Part shown: positions 42,481 through 54,490 of the stretch, piece after piece
How the letters are laid out: each line of letters opens with the position of its first letter
Numbering within the stretch: the first letter of the stretch is position 1
Source: Datnioides undecimradiatus
Lineage: Eukaryota; Chordata; Actinopteri; Lobotiformes; Datnioididae
Length of the DNA stretch: 64,000 nt
Assembly (NCBI GenBank): GCA_008933995.1
Contig: WARS01000071.1
Coordinates: 2,315,047 to 2,379,046 of the forward strand
Direction: 5' to 3'
Made by a program: the position numbers and the translations under genes
Notes under the pieces: model-generated
The model's input: only the letters and a program-made list of their open reading frames with translations
What the model was told of the DNA's origin: nothing
Databases searched by the model: none

Positions 42481-44177
42481 ACTTACTAGACCTGAAGCAC
42501 GTGTCCACGTCTGCTGCGCCTTGATTGGTGTTCATTCAGACAGGGAGCGGAGGAAACAAGGGTTAGGACTGCACATTCAGAGATGAGGCAGAGCTGAGAC
42601 ACTTTACCAATTTAATGAACGGAAAGATCTAGAACAAAAGACGCAGGGAAGAACCAAAAAGTCTGTAAAAGAAGCCAAATCTAAGGAAATACCAAAATCC
42701 TACATGCATCTGGAAATGCAAGGAAGAAAGGCTGGGGTACAAAAGACACCAAACACCAAAGATCCCAAAGACTGGGTCGGTTTTATCTGGAGACAGCTGC
42801 AAAGAACAGTGTTGGATGATGTTGACGTTCATCGATACTGGACAATTCTGCAAAATCAAGGGTGACATCAAATGCCGGTCTTGCTCTCCGCATCATCTGC
42901 ACGTGGCAACTATGTGGTGTGGCGTGACGGTTTTGGGAAAGATCGTTGTCACAGCAAATAAACTATGGTTTCTGTATTTTTAGGGTTTGGGCCTGCAGGT
43001 CTGTGACGTGATGCAAACGCCAGCATGTCGACTCACGTCAAACCCTCAGTTACCTGTAATTGGTGTGGTTCAACAAATGAAGCAAATAGAAAAAAAAAAA
43101 TCAACTTTAAACAACTGAAAAACAAACTGTAGGTGAGACCGCTGCTTAAATCCCTTTCTCTGTTCCTTCAAAACAGCTGCATCCCAGAGCTCCACTTAAC
43201 AAAATACACAGTGAGTGATTACACAGTGGATTTTAAATAAGCGCCTGTACGAGATGGAGGTGGTGTTGTGTTAGTGCCTACCAGACAAAGGGCGTCCCAT
43301 AGAGCAGGGTGCTGTTTTTGTTTTATCATCATAGATACTTGGCTCGGCTTTAATTAATGATAATGGTGAACCGCAAATGACTAGAACAAACATTATAATT
43401 ATGTCACTTCACAGCTAAATCATTTTCTCCCGACTGCACTCAAAACAACTGCAGCCCAGAGCACTGGCTTACTAAGTGGATAGCGGTGGAGAAGATAGTA
43501 CTTCAGTTTTAAATTAGTGGCTTTGCTCTGGGGCTGAGGTTGTGTTTGTGTTTGAGCACTTTGCAGGACTCGAGCTCCAGATTCTGTAAACCTGTTGTCG
43601 CTCAAGTCAATAAAAGGCAATATATGGACTAAGAGCATCTCAGCAAGATGTTGTATTAATACTTCACGCTGCAGAGTACTTGTCTTTTAGTGCCTTGCAT
43701 TTAAAAGGTTAGTCCAACAACATGCATTCTACATTAACTGCAGAAGGTCCAGTTTTGGTGACCTATTGCATTTCTGCGTTTGCAGATGATACTCTGCTGT
43801 TCCCACTGCACTGCGGCTTCATGGGTAGAAAGAGGTGATCTGTATCTAGTCAGTGGTGCTCTTGTGCAGGGGTATATGTACTTCCACTTCCAGGGGTATG
43901 TGGAGAGACTTTACAGCAGTTAAACTAATTTAAAAAAAACTGAATTAGTGATTTGATTTAAAGGTTTTGCCATTCCATGTGCTTGCAGTGCAACTCTGAT
44001 GAAAAGATGGTGGATTGTTCATCAGCCTGAAATCAATAGAGGGATTGGCACAGAGCTGGCAGCAAATAGGCCTTTGTTCTGGGCTGTCGTGGGAAGAGTT
44101 TGCAAGGCATGACGGTGGAGCTCTGGGCGCCGCAGTTGCTCAACAGTCATTTAGACCAATTTGTGACCTAACAACAA

Positions 44178-44275
44178 TGGCGCGACCTAAAGAAGTTAGT
44201 GTAGCTGCTGCTATAGCATCAATTAAAACAGAACTTGAGCACATTTCTTCATTGAAAGAAGAGAAAACACTGTAG
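44178..44275 (+). pseudogene. second helicase-like N-terminal remnant
   Basis: An ATG-initiated frame of 32 codons starting MARPKEVSVAAAIASIK and ending SSLKEEKTL before TAG. Similar to the fragment at 40150-40318 over the IxxELExISSLKEE segment and in the following 60 bp of non-coding sequence. No downstream helicase motif follows. Tentative. Confidence 0.3.
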
Positions 44276-44339
44276 GCTGCAGGAACTATCATGTATGGTT
44301 CATTGATTTATTAGGTTATTGTTAGCCCATGATAGATGG

Positions 44340-45495
44340 AGATGGTTCATCCAATGATCTTCCAAGTGTGTTTTAAACAGCTCCAGCTTCAGTTTCCTGT
44401 AGAACATTACTGTCTGACAGCAAAGCAAAGTGAAAATATTCCATCTGTAATACACTTCAGCTGTCTGAAAACCCTTTTGTTGCTAATCTCGTCCACAGCG
44501 GTTGTTTCGCCTCCCACACCAGTACTCCTGCTGCTTCTCCAAGCAGAGGGCGTGCCGACCGCCAACGACTGAAGGTAATGCACTGACTCTGAAGAAGTGC
44601 CTCATACAAAATGCCCTTTTCAGGTTGGTTATGCTTCGAACACAAACTTCGAACACCATGTTGGGAATCAAGCTGTTCAGAGCAGTCACACTCAAAGGCA
44701 GGGTCGTAGCGTAGAGACAAGACGTGGTGATAATGTAAACCTAGGCTCATATTATCAGTCTGTCAGTGCTGCGATTGGTTACACACACTTTAAGTTGCAG
44801 AACATTGTTGTGGAACAAGTGATCTAAGAGTTAAAACCCCGTCTACGTTCTCACCTCTGCACACATGATCCATCACCGTGTGAAGAGTCAGACTGAGGGT
44901 TACCGAAGTTACCGAAAATGTCAAATGCATCACGGATTATAAAGTCATTAGCCCCAGAACAACAGCTCAGTGTAGATCTTTATCTAAACATGCAGAATCT
45001 GTGAAGAAAGTGATGAAACCGATTTGTTTTCGTGGATCTCGAAGGATGAGAAACACTGCTCAGTGTCTCTCTTCCCTCCCTAACACACTATCTCACAGAG
45101 TCCAATAATAACTCAGCCTTGAATGCTATACCCACTAATCTAAATCTAAACACTGTGTTGCCCTCCACTCGTCTGGCTGCGTTGTTCTCAGTGTGGTTAA
45201 CTGGAGGCTGATTTAGCTTTACGGCTGCCAACCTTTCCTCTAAGGACACACAATCTCTGGAGGAATTCCTCGTTCCAGCAGAGAACGGACAGAGGAGGTG
45301 AAGGAAAGGTTAGCTCAACAGGTATAAAGTTAAAATCAAGCTAATGAGAAATATCAAATGTATAGCTACGTGTGCAATACACAGCTTGGCTAAGGTTAGC
45401 CTCTCAGAGTTGGAGTGCGATAAACAGTCACGAACTAAACCCAAAAAGTGCATCCTCGGGTAAGCATGAATATGGTCGGTTTATCTCGTTGTCTC
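44340..45495. other. intergenic, nothing recognised
   Basis: No gene or clear repeat supported. Confidence 0.35.
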
Positions 45496-45500
45496 TCTGC

Positions 45501-46242
45501 AACTTGAAATGATCATGGCAGAGTAAGACTAGAGGTCAAGAGGTCATCTGAATATTAGGACTCACCCTCTGGAAACCATGAAAAACAGCAGCACGTGTCA
45601 CAATGAAATGGATTTGTTTTGAAACAGACAGACGGATGAACAATCAGACTGACAAAATGATGCTACCACGCTGCCAAAATCAAAAACAGTCCGTCTTGAA
45701 AGACCTCAAAGCCTAGAAAAGTTGACTTTTTTAAAGATCTAGTGACAACCACGTGCTAAATAAAGGTGCATCCTCTGGGGAGCATGAATGTTCATTTCAG
45801 TTTCTTTGTAACATAAGATATTATGATATATATTAGATGTTAAAATTCACATTGTTGTCCCAGAGAGTGGCATGATGATTAGAAAATGCCCTGTAGTGTC
45901 CAGTATTAAAACAGGTTCATCCTCTGGGAAGCATGAATTTGCTCAAATTTAATATTAGGACCATGTTAGATCCCTAAATGTCTAAAGTTGAAATAATGCT
46001 GGCAGAGTAAGACTAAAGGTCAAGAGGTCATCTAAAAATTAGATGTCATCCTCTGGAAACCAGCATCAAATGGCACAATGAAATGGATTTGTTTTGAAAC
46101 ATCTTGTTGTAGACAATCAGCTGGACAGACAGACTGACCGACTGATGCTACCGTGCTGCCAAAATCAAAAACAGTAAGTCTCGAGAGGCCTCAGAGCCTA
46201 GACAAGTTAACTTTTAAGACATTTAGTAACAACCGCATGCTA
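45501..46242 (+). repeat. direct duplication, two copies of about 260 bp (ATCCTCTGG family)
   Basis: Copy 1, 45501-45760; copy 2, 45983-46242; offset about 480 bp. Shared words in order: TGGCAGAGTAAGACTA, GGTCAAGAGGTCATCT, CAATGAAATGGATTTG, GATGCTACC.TGCTGCC and AAAATCAAAAACAGT. Each holds CCTCTGGAAACCA, and CATCCTCTGGGGAGCATGAA follows at 45769 and 45912. The latter resembles a common teleost intergenic repeat also seen near 4600 and, reversed, near 59100. Confidence 0.8.
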
Positions 46243-46244
46243 AT

Positions 46245-47795
46245 GTCTTCAATGTGGAGATTGTGTATGGAAAGTTTGTTTTCTCACGATCGCACAAACT
46301 TTATCCTGCGGTCTCGACACAATAAGCTTATTGTCTTATGATCGCATGAAAACTTTCTCTTTTTGTGTGTGATTATTTTATCTCGCAGCAACAAAACGCG
46401 ACGCGCTGCCAAAAAAAAGAGGAGAAAAGGAAAAAAAAGTTCCCAGACTAATTATTTTGTCAAGTCGACATGACGTCAGAGCGATTCTCGCACAAACTTA
46501 ATTTTGCGATGACAGGAAAACAAAACCTCAGAAATAATTGAATGCATGTCTTCTGTGGTCTCTTTGCATGTGTGGGACTGACGGATCGGGCCTTAATTTG
46601 TGAAGTGAGAATTCGTTTTAAATAAAGAAACTGAGACGCAAACAGACTGACTCATAAAACACCAATCCGGCCGCAGCTTTGAACCCAGGTCAGATCTGGC
46701 TTTTTCCTAAATCCAACGTTTATTTGTCCGATTGTGTTTCTCCTTTTGTATCGGTTCAGTTTGGTATCAAGATCAAATTCCATGCAGCTTACAGGCTCCG
46801 TCCCATTCCTTATCACCGTCGGGCCACCATCGGCCCCATCCCAATCCTTATCGTCCACCCAACCCCTGAACCAGGGCCAGTGTTTGAGTGTGTCTGAGGC
46901 TGATAGCATTGACTTCAGGAATCACTCCATCTCATTCAGCAGTTCCCACAGGCTCACCACAAAAGAAAAAAACCCCACACTTTACACACACACCACAAAA
47001 GAAAAAATAGACTTCACTTGCACACCACAAAACAAAAAAAACCCTCTTTATCTCCCACCCAACTCCTCTCGCTGTGCCAAACAATCCAAAGTCCTACTTG
47101 TTTCACCCCCTCCCTCCTTTGGGCCGTTTCCCCCCTGTGTACATTGTAGTCGTGCTCTGCCTCTTTCTCTTGTTCAGAGACGCATGTTTGATGGGCAGAA
47201 GATATTCGCCCGCCGCCGGAAATGAACCCGAGTCAGAAAAATGTGGGGAGTTTACAGAAACTTGTTGTTAGCACGGGCAAAAAAAGAAAACATAAGATAA
47301 GTGGAAACGAACAGTACAGACTAAACAGGGCCCCGAGTCTCTGAAACAAAGAGCGAATACGTGAAATATCGCACAGATTCGCCGCCTCGGTTTGTGCGAG
47401 TACGTGTGAAAGCGAGATACAGCGGGATACGTCTTAACTAAACAAGATCAGGTGAAAGAATATATCACAGGTACTTATGATTAAAACGTTTTCTGCTTTT
47501 ATTTGACATTAAAAGTCTAAAACAAGCTAGAAAACTATGACTATGGCACTGCTGAGAAGACACAGTTTCTAAAAACTATATATATATTTGAAAGTCCAGT
47601 TGAATCCAGTCGTCTTCTTCATACTTATTTGATTTAAATCGACTTTTTCCTTTACCTCAACGCTCCAGTCACAGGTGAGCAGGGATTCACTGTACCTCCA
47701 TCACGTGAATACATATAAAGCCAGAACAGAAAAAGACTTTAACGCTGGTCCCCACGTGAGGAACATCAGTATTTTTGTTTGTTCAGATGCGTCTG
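46245..47795. other. intergenic, nothing coding recognised
   Basis: Low-complexity CACACCACAAAAGAAAAAA patches at about 46955-47045. No supportable gene. Confidence 0.35.
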
Positions 47796-47805
47796 TTGTT
47801 GTGGA

Positions 47806-47850
47806 ATGATGGATGGATGGATGGATGGATGGATGGATGGATGGATGCCG
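47806..47850. repeat. (GGAT)n microsatellite
   Basis: About ten GGAT units, a typical tail of L2-like retroelements. Confidence 0.95.
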
Positions 47851-50800
47851 GGGCGTAGATTTGGTCGGGACACAGCCCACCCCCTCACCCACACACCTCC
47901 TCCTCAGGGTCGGCCATTGAAGTTTCAAATAGCAAACTCATACATGACAGTTGCTGTAAGCTCCCTCCCTTTCAGCCAATCAAATGCGAGGAACATTTAA
48001 ACAGGAGTCTGCTGTTTAGTTCCTGCTTCTGCTGAAGGCCTATGCTGGTTTATTTTCAGCATGACTGAGATCTTTCCATAGACACCGTTGCTCCTGAGCC
48101 TGATCAGACCTTAACAATGAGACAACAGATCAGGAAACAGTTTAAAGAGTCAGTTAAACAGTCATGACGCAGAAATGTGCCATAATGTTGTTGTGGAGTC
48201 CAATGACAAACTGCACATTTTGTTGCTCAGTTTGATTTGTTGACCAACTTGTGTTTTGCTTTCACACACCAAACTGATCTTGTATCCAGGTCGTCAAATG
48301 CCGATGGTTTGACCCTTGACCTTTAGATGCTCAGTGCACGTCGGGTGATGCAAAAAGTCTCATTCAGGAGTCCAGGAGACCGTTTTCCTAAACATATCCA
48401 GGTAGTTTTGGTGCCTAAACCTCACCAATCTTCGGATATTGCAACTGCGACCACGTTTTTGCGTCTGCATGTCGGTTTTTGACGTCCTCAGGACAATAGA
48501 CAGTTTGCAACAACTGGATCATATGTTGGTTGTCTCAAAAACTATGCATGCTATCGCACAGCTAAACGCCACCATGTTGTTGACAAGTTGACAGTTGTCC
48601 CAACACTGCAACACTAACCAAGGACGTTAGGATCAGTCACTTAAAGCGTTCATCTCTCCCACAGCTGACTGATTAATATTAGTTTTTACTATTTTAATGC
48701 GTCTTAAGGCTGAATATGGGGCTAAATTATGCTTAGCCTTTAATAATAATCATAAACTTTATAACGTCCCACTTATCAGACTCAGAGTTTACAAAGTGCT
48801 AAACGGCTTTGCTCAAATTCAAAGCAGCAGTTAATGAAGTGACAACTCCCACCCTCCAGAAACACCGACCGACGCTGGCGGCAGTTCAGTTTTCTCCATA
48901 TGCTTCAAAGCTGCGTCTGCTCCAAGTTCAGCCCACGGAGAAACGAGAAACAGCCCGCACAACACAGCGCGCAGAGCTGATGTCGCTGTAAACAGAGTGA
49001 TAAACGATAACGGGACACATGCCAGGACATGCGTTGATCAGAGAAGCTCATTCTGTGACACGAGAGATGACAGCGCGAACCACAGGGCACGTTCAAACTG
49101 GGAAAATGAATGAAAGCTACGTAACAGAAGGTATCAGCGGATGTGCTCTTGAGCAAACATGCATGGTTGGTTGGTTGTGGGTCCACTGGGTTTCTCCCAG
49201 TGTGAATATTGTGTTTGTGTGAATGAGTGTGTCACTTGGACCTAGCGAATGTTGTTGCGTAAACATGACCATAAACCAAAGTCCTGATGATGAATGAAGC
49301 TGCGGCGGCGATGACAGGGGTTATTCTTGGTCGTTAGAGCTGCAGGGCTCATCAGCAGCCTCTGCTTTGGAAATGTTTATCGGATAAAGTTACGACTCCC
49401 AGGCCGGCGACGAGCAAACGCTGTTTCTGCTGCTGAACCAAACGTACGTCCTGATACTGTAACTCTCGTTGAACGTCAGCAGCTTGTGCCTGGAGCTGAA
49501 CTGATGCACGTTTGGAGGTTTGACCGTAAACGGCAACATTAGCTGCTACTTTAGCTAATTAGCATAAACACAAAGTCAGCTGCATCTCTTTGAAGTCGAT
49601 TAAAAAAGAATAAATTATATCATTATGTGTCAACTAGCTAACGGACATGTAATGCCGCTACTTATAATGTGATGTCATTCTTCAGCATGATCTATGTTGA
49701 CCCCGTCTGCTGCACAGTACTCAGCGTTTTAGCTAACGTAAGCTCATATCTTATATCTTGTAATTATAACCAATGTTGTCAAACTTACACCAAACCAAAA
49801 CCAATGCTGCTCCCAATGATTGTTTAGATGAGTTCATTTGCACAAAATCATTGATTAAATGCATGTAATAAGAGAAAAGTCCTTTATTTATTAGTAATTG
49901 AACATGTGCAGTGTTAGCTTTACATTCAGTGTGACAGCAGGCTTGACACTCATGTATTAGTCTTTCAGGAAACGGTTGTTTTAAGCTGAATCATGATTAA
50001 GGAAAGTAAAACTGCATCTCTGTGCCTGAGTTTTTATTCCGTTTGAATCCAAACGTGAGTGTCTTAGAGGGAGGACTCTGCTGGTAGGTCGGCAGCACGT
50101 ACCAGGCTGAAGGAATGCGAGCGAGGGAAGCCAAGAACATGCGGCTCCCAACAATGCAGAGTGGGGTTTTAAAGGAACCCACTGCAAACATGTCTGAGTC
50201 ATAATTTTAAAAGAGTCTGTGTGAAAATAGTTGAAATGCCGGGTGTGCAGACTGAGCAGCCGGTGAAATATGGCTTCAGTCCTCTCTAATAGGTGCTGAT
50301 ACTTTAGTTTAGTGCGGCATTCTTCAGTTACCATCATTGAGTTAACCCAGTTTGGTGTAATGAGCAATCAAAGAGCGGCCTGTAATATGAATGTAGCCTG
50401 TAATTGACGCGTATAGTATGTAGTTATTTAGTTAGCATGCAATCAAAACACCAGAGTTAACTTGGAGCCACCTCTGTCAATTGAACTATATTTGTTTTAG
50501 TGCTGATAAACAGTTTTTTTTGATATTAAGAAACACTAATTATGCACCTTGTGTCCATAGCAACAGGTCCCTTAATCTACTGAAGTTTCATATATACTGA
50601 TACTAAAGTATTAGGATTTGAAGAATACAAATAATCATTATTAGTGCCACAGCAACAATAGTTTATGCTAATTTATAAACCTTTTTGCATTAAACATGAA
50701 CAAATAAACATCTTGTAGCGCTGAATCCACAGGGAATCAGCATCCAAACCTGCAGCTTCGTGCAGCTTTTCATCTGTTATCTCTTCGTTTTGGTTCTTGG

Positions 50801-51480
50801 ACTGCGCACAAGTTTCAGGTTCGGTCCGTCTGGTTCCATGTAAACTGTTCCTGGTAAACAAGCTCAGTTAAGGTTGATAAAAGTCCCTTTTACACAGAGA
50901 TCTGGCAATATTTCCATAAGGAAGACTCACCATTGGCAGACTGCTGCCCCAGTGCCTGATTGTAGAGCACATGCTGATGTGTGAGATGCAACGCAACAGC
51001 TTCTACATCTAGTGTGAGCAGTGACGTTGAACTGGCTATGTTGCAAGCTCTGCTGTCTGCATGATGTTGATCTTATGCAGTGGCGTCTTCTCCTCCTCCC
51101 AGTGGTTAAAAGTTGTTTTATTGCAGCTTTAACAGTTTCTTATCTTGTCTCAGAGCAGCAAACAAAGAAAAATCTAATCAAATGTCAGTGTTTGATGAGA
51201 TAAAGACAAGCCGCTGTGTGTGTGTGTATTCCCGAGGCTGCACTAACAGTGCATGGGCAAAACGGAAAGAATCACAAAAATCGTTTTTCCAGTTTTGAAA
51301 GCTGAGTTAGCGCCTAGATGGGTTAGTTAACAGGTAAAACCAGATGCAAACAATGAGTTTAATCAATTTTTATATTGTCTGGAGTTTTTGGATCTTTTTA
51401 AGATGTGACCAGCTTGATTCTGACATTTCAATTGAGCATTATGACCCAATAAGACCTCTGTGCCACATAGGAAAAGGGAA
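47850..51480. other. intergenic, mostly unrecognised
   Basis: At about 48395-48610 TAGTTTTGGTGCCTAAACCT and ACTAACCAAGGACG recall a teleost CCTAAACCTAACC repeat. No gene supported. Confidence 0.35.
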
Positions 51481-51484
51481 AAAC

Positions 51485-51850
51485 AAGGTGATGGACCCAA
51501 ATGCAGACTGGAGAGACGGAGCAGTGACGTTCACAAGTTTAATATTTAAAGGGTAAAGTCTCACAGGTAGGTCGTAGCAGGCAGTCATAACCAGACAATA
51601 CAAAGTCCGAAAGTCCAGGCAAAGGTCTACAAAAACCATCAATCCCATAGATACAGGAGAACACAAGGCACCGGGGAAATACTTGGAAAGCAAGAAGATG
51701 AAGAATGACAAACGGGGAACAGAAGGTGTCACACAACATAAATACACCAGGGAGGGGAAGGCAAACAAGACACAGGTGGGAACAGGAAACAAGGACACAA
51801 GAAGAAGACACCCAAAGTACCCAAAAACAAACCACGAACAATCATTCAAT
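51485..51850. mobile_element. non-autonomous interspersed repeat
   Basis: Starts GGTGATGGACCCAAATGCAG and continues with low-complexity ACAAAG/CAGGAAACA-rich sequence, a layout I associate with abundant teleost elements. No ORF with meaning. A similar style of sequence at about 53090-53430 may be related. Confidence 0.45.
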
Positions 51851-54220
51851 CACAGAAAATGAAGTGAGGAAGAAGCAACGTTTGATTGACTTTAACGTTG
51901 CTTTGACTTTGACGTTTAATCAGCTGTTTCCTCGATGTTGAGCCGGATTAAAAAGGCCCGTACGTACATGAAAAGGCAACGAGATGCGATCAAACGCACC
52001 CAGAACACATGGAGACACGTCTTGTTGCCTCTGTTAAAAATAAAGTACTTGTTAAAATACTTGGTACCAGATGTGGTCACATGCGGTCGCCGCTTGTCAG
52101 CGCTGGTGAACCCGAGCTGTGACAAAATGATTTGAACCCAGAAACTCGTCCCCACAGTCCTGAGACCAAATCCCCGAGGAGCCCCCGGTTTGTCGCGAGC
52201 CGCCTCGAGGGGGAACATTAAAGAGACCACATGTGATTTGTAATTTTGAGACATTTACTTTAAGTCAGACGGAGACTACTGTAATCTGCAAATATTTGGT
52301 GTTACGTCTGGGTGTTTTCTAAAAGCATCTCGTGCTTTAACCGAAGTGAGCCTCAGATCAGCGAGCGACGTCTGATTGGTGCACCTTTCAGGCATCAGAA
52401 CGACGGCTGTCGCTTCTGAAATACAATTCGTGAAGCCTTCAGTCTTCACAGAGCGGTTTATCGTGAAGCTGCCCTTTAATTATTGTCATTGGTGGAAAGT
52501 AACTAAGTACATTTTATACAGTACTTCAAGTATTTCAGGGGCTTTCAGGGTATTTCCACTTTAGTAACTTGCTGTCCAGCGTGGACCGTGCATCTCCAGA
52601 TTTGGTGCTTTCACCTGAAAACAAGGTGTTTTTCTCATAAAATGTCACTATTTAAAGTGATACATGGTTCTCACAGGACACCCGTGCTGCAAACATATGA
52701 TGATCCAAGAGACTATGATGTAATGACGTAGATAAAACCAGCCAACAGTATAAAAAGTAGGTCAAATGAGCTCAACCTGGAACATGTACAGCAGAAAAAT
52801 GCAATATATGCATTTAAGGTTTCTTCTAAGGTTTTGAAGGAAGGAGATTTACATGTACCGGAGTGTTTTCTGTGTGGCATTTGACTTAATCTTAACACTT
52901 CTTCCTCTGCTGATCGTTCGTCACTTCATTCGCTCTTCAGCAAAGGACACTTTAGCCTTGAAACGTGGTTGGTGGACACTGGACAAACCTGTTTAATCCT
53001 GCTAACAATGAAGACAAATCAAATCTTGTAGCCAGTCTTTCCGGGTTCTCAGATGCACCTCTGGGACCTTAAAGGACATGCAACCTGTGTGAACCAGGAA
53101 ACAGGAAAACAAAGAGTTTGCAGAGCAGGGTCAAAACCAGGAAAGCAGCAGGCAAAAGCAAAAGTCCTAATATCAAGATAAGTGTGAAGCTATTAAACAC
53201 AAGGAAAAGGCTGGCACGCTAGATGCAAGACACGTGGGCAAACTGGCAACTGACAGAGAAGACACACACTAATGTGCACCAGGCAGGGAAGGTTAATGGG
53301 ACAAAGGCGTAATCAATTAAATTAGGTGCAAACACAGAAAACCTGCAAGTAAAGACGACTGAAAACAATCCAGGAAGTGAAAGCATTGAAATAAAACAGG
53401 AAACTATTGACCAAAAACTCAAAACTGTAACATTTAGATGCAAATGTGAGCATGAACAGCTGTCCACAAGCTGTTGTAGGTAACAGAGGGATGATCAAAC
53501 CCGGTTCAAGATCTCAAAGACTCTGTTTCCACATGTGCATTGGCTGGTTAACCGCAGTGAAAACCACTGCGATGCCTTCCTGTGATAACTTTGGCCTCGT
53601 TGGTGGTTATTAAGACGAGAGACGTGCTAATTATTTCCTCACGCAGGCAGATTTTCCCAGACGGCGCAGGAATCTGCATCCTCAACCTTCAACCTGCTGT
53701 TAGACAGAGTGGCACATGCGGCTGACGCGGTTGCCGAAGCCGCACTGCTATTCAAAGGTCGTTCTAATGTATAACTAAACATCTCAGCGGAGGTTTGTAA
53801 TTTAAACATGTTGGCGAGTTAACACTTCCTGCCTGTACATCCCCCAAACTCCTAATCATACGTATGTAAATGTCTCAGTGTGACATCTGCGGATACCAGC
53901 TGGCACCGTGACTGACACGCAGCTATGTCGATCCACGATATTTAATCCTGTTTCCCGACCGTACGCTCTACTATACGTTGAAAATGTCAGCGCCTTTTGC
54001 TATAAATAAACCCACATTTCGACTGATTCATGTTTTTCCTGCTGCCGGCGCATTTTTGGCACCACACATGGCTGTAATCAGGAGGAATGGCATGCGATGG
54101 CTTGTGGCAGCGAAATACGCAAAAATGTCCTTTCCCCCATCATTGGGGAAAGGGGTATGAGGAAGTCTAATCACTCTGTCATACTTTAAACTGAAGACTT
54201 TGTTGAAACTTGGCCTTAAC
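51850..54220. other. intergenic, nothing coding recognised
   Basis: Holds the possible repeat at 53090-53430. Otherwise no feature supported. Confidence 0.35.
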
Positions 54221-54224
54221 TTCA

Positions 54225-54490
54225 TTGGTTAAACCATTTAACGATGCAGCCTCACGTCTGGTCTTCAACCGCCCCAGAGAAGGACACCTCTGCTCACATC
54301 CCTCCGGTGGCATCATCCAGGTCTGCACCCCATCCTGCTCTCTACGCTCGGCCAATGAAAGACGTCTAGTCCCAGAACCACAACCGGTCCTGAAGTCACG
54401 AGCTTAGACTCTTCTCCTTTGTCGTTCCCAAGTGGTGGAACGAGTTATCAAACCCCATTCGCTCAGAGCTCAAGACCCAACTGTTTCCTG
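54225..54490 (+). pseudogene. LINE reverse-transcriptase C-terminal fragment
   Basis: Frame reading NDAASRLVFNRPREGH, then VCTPSCSLRSANERRLVPE, then after frameshifts VVERVI and SLRAQD. This matches the end of many teleost LINE polymerases (NAAARLV.N, YTPSRSLRSASERRLV, WWNELP, IRSAES). The middle segment (HWLPVAARIKFK) is deleted and frames are broken, so it is an old, dead copy. Confidence 0.6.

Larger units (their letters stand above)
40597..43535 (+). repeat. five diverged copies of a 100-170 bp block
   Basis: Copies lie at about 40597-40732, 41243-41370, 41588-41660, 43148-43250 and 43376-43535, all in the same orientation. Shared ordered words: AGAACGAACAT, ATTATCCCA, CTAAATCACTTTCTC, CTCAAAACAGCTGCAGCC and TTTTAAATTAGTGGCTTTGC. 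Spacing is irregular (0.2-1.6 kb), suggesting old local duplications or a dispersed element. Confidence 0.7.

Noticed and set aside
43420..43638. Minus-strand frame with an LRR-like LSDNRFTESGARVL segment
   Set aside because: A single short motif inside a diverged repeat block; no neighbouring LRR units or NACHT domain.
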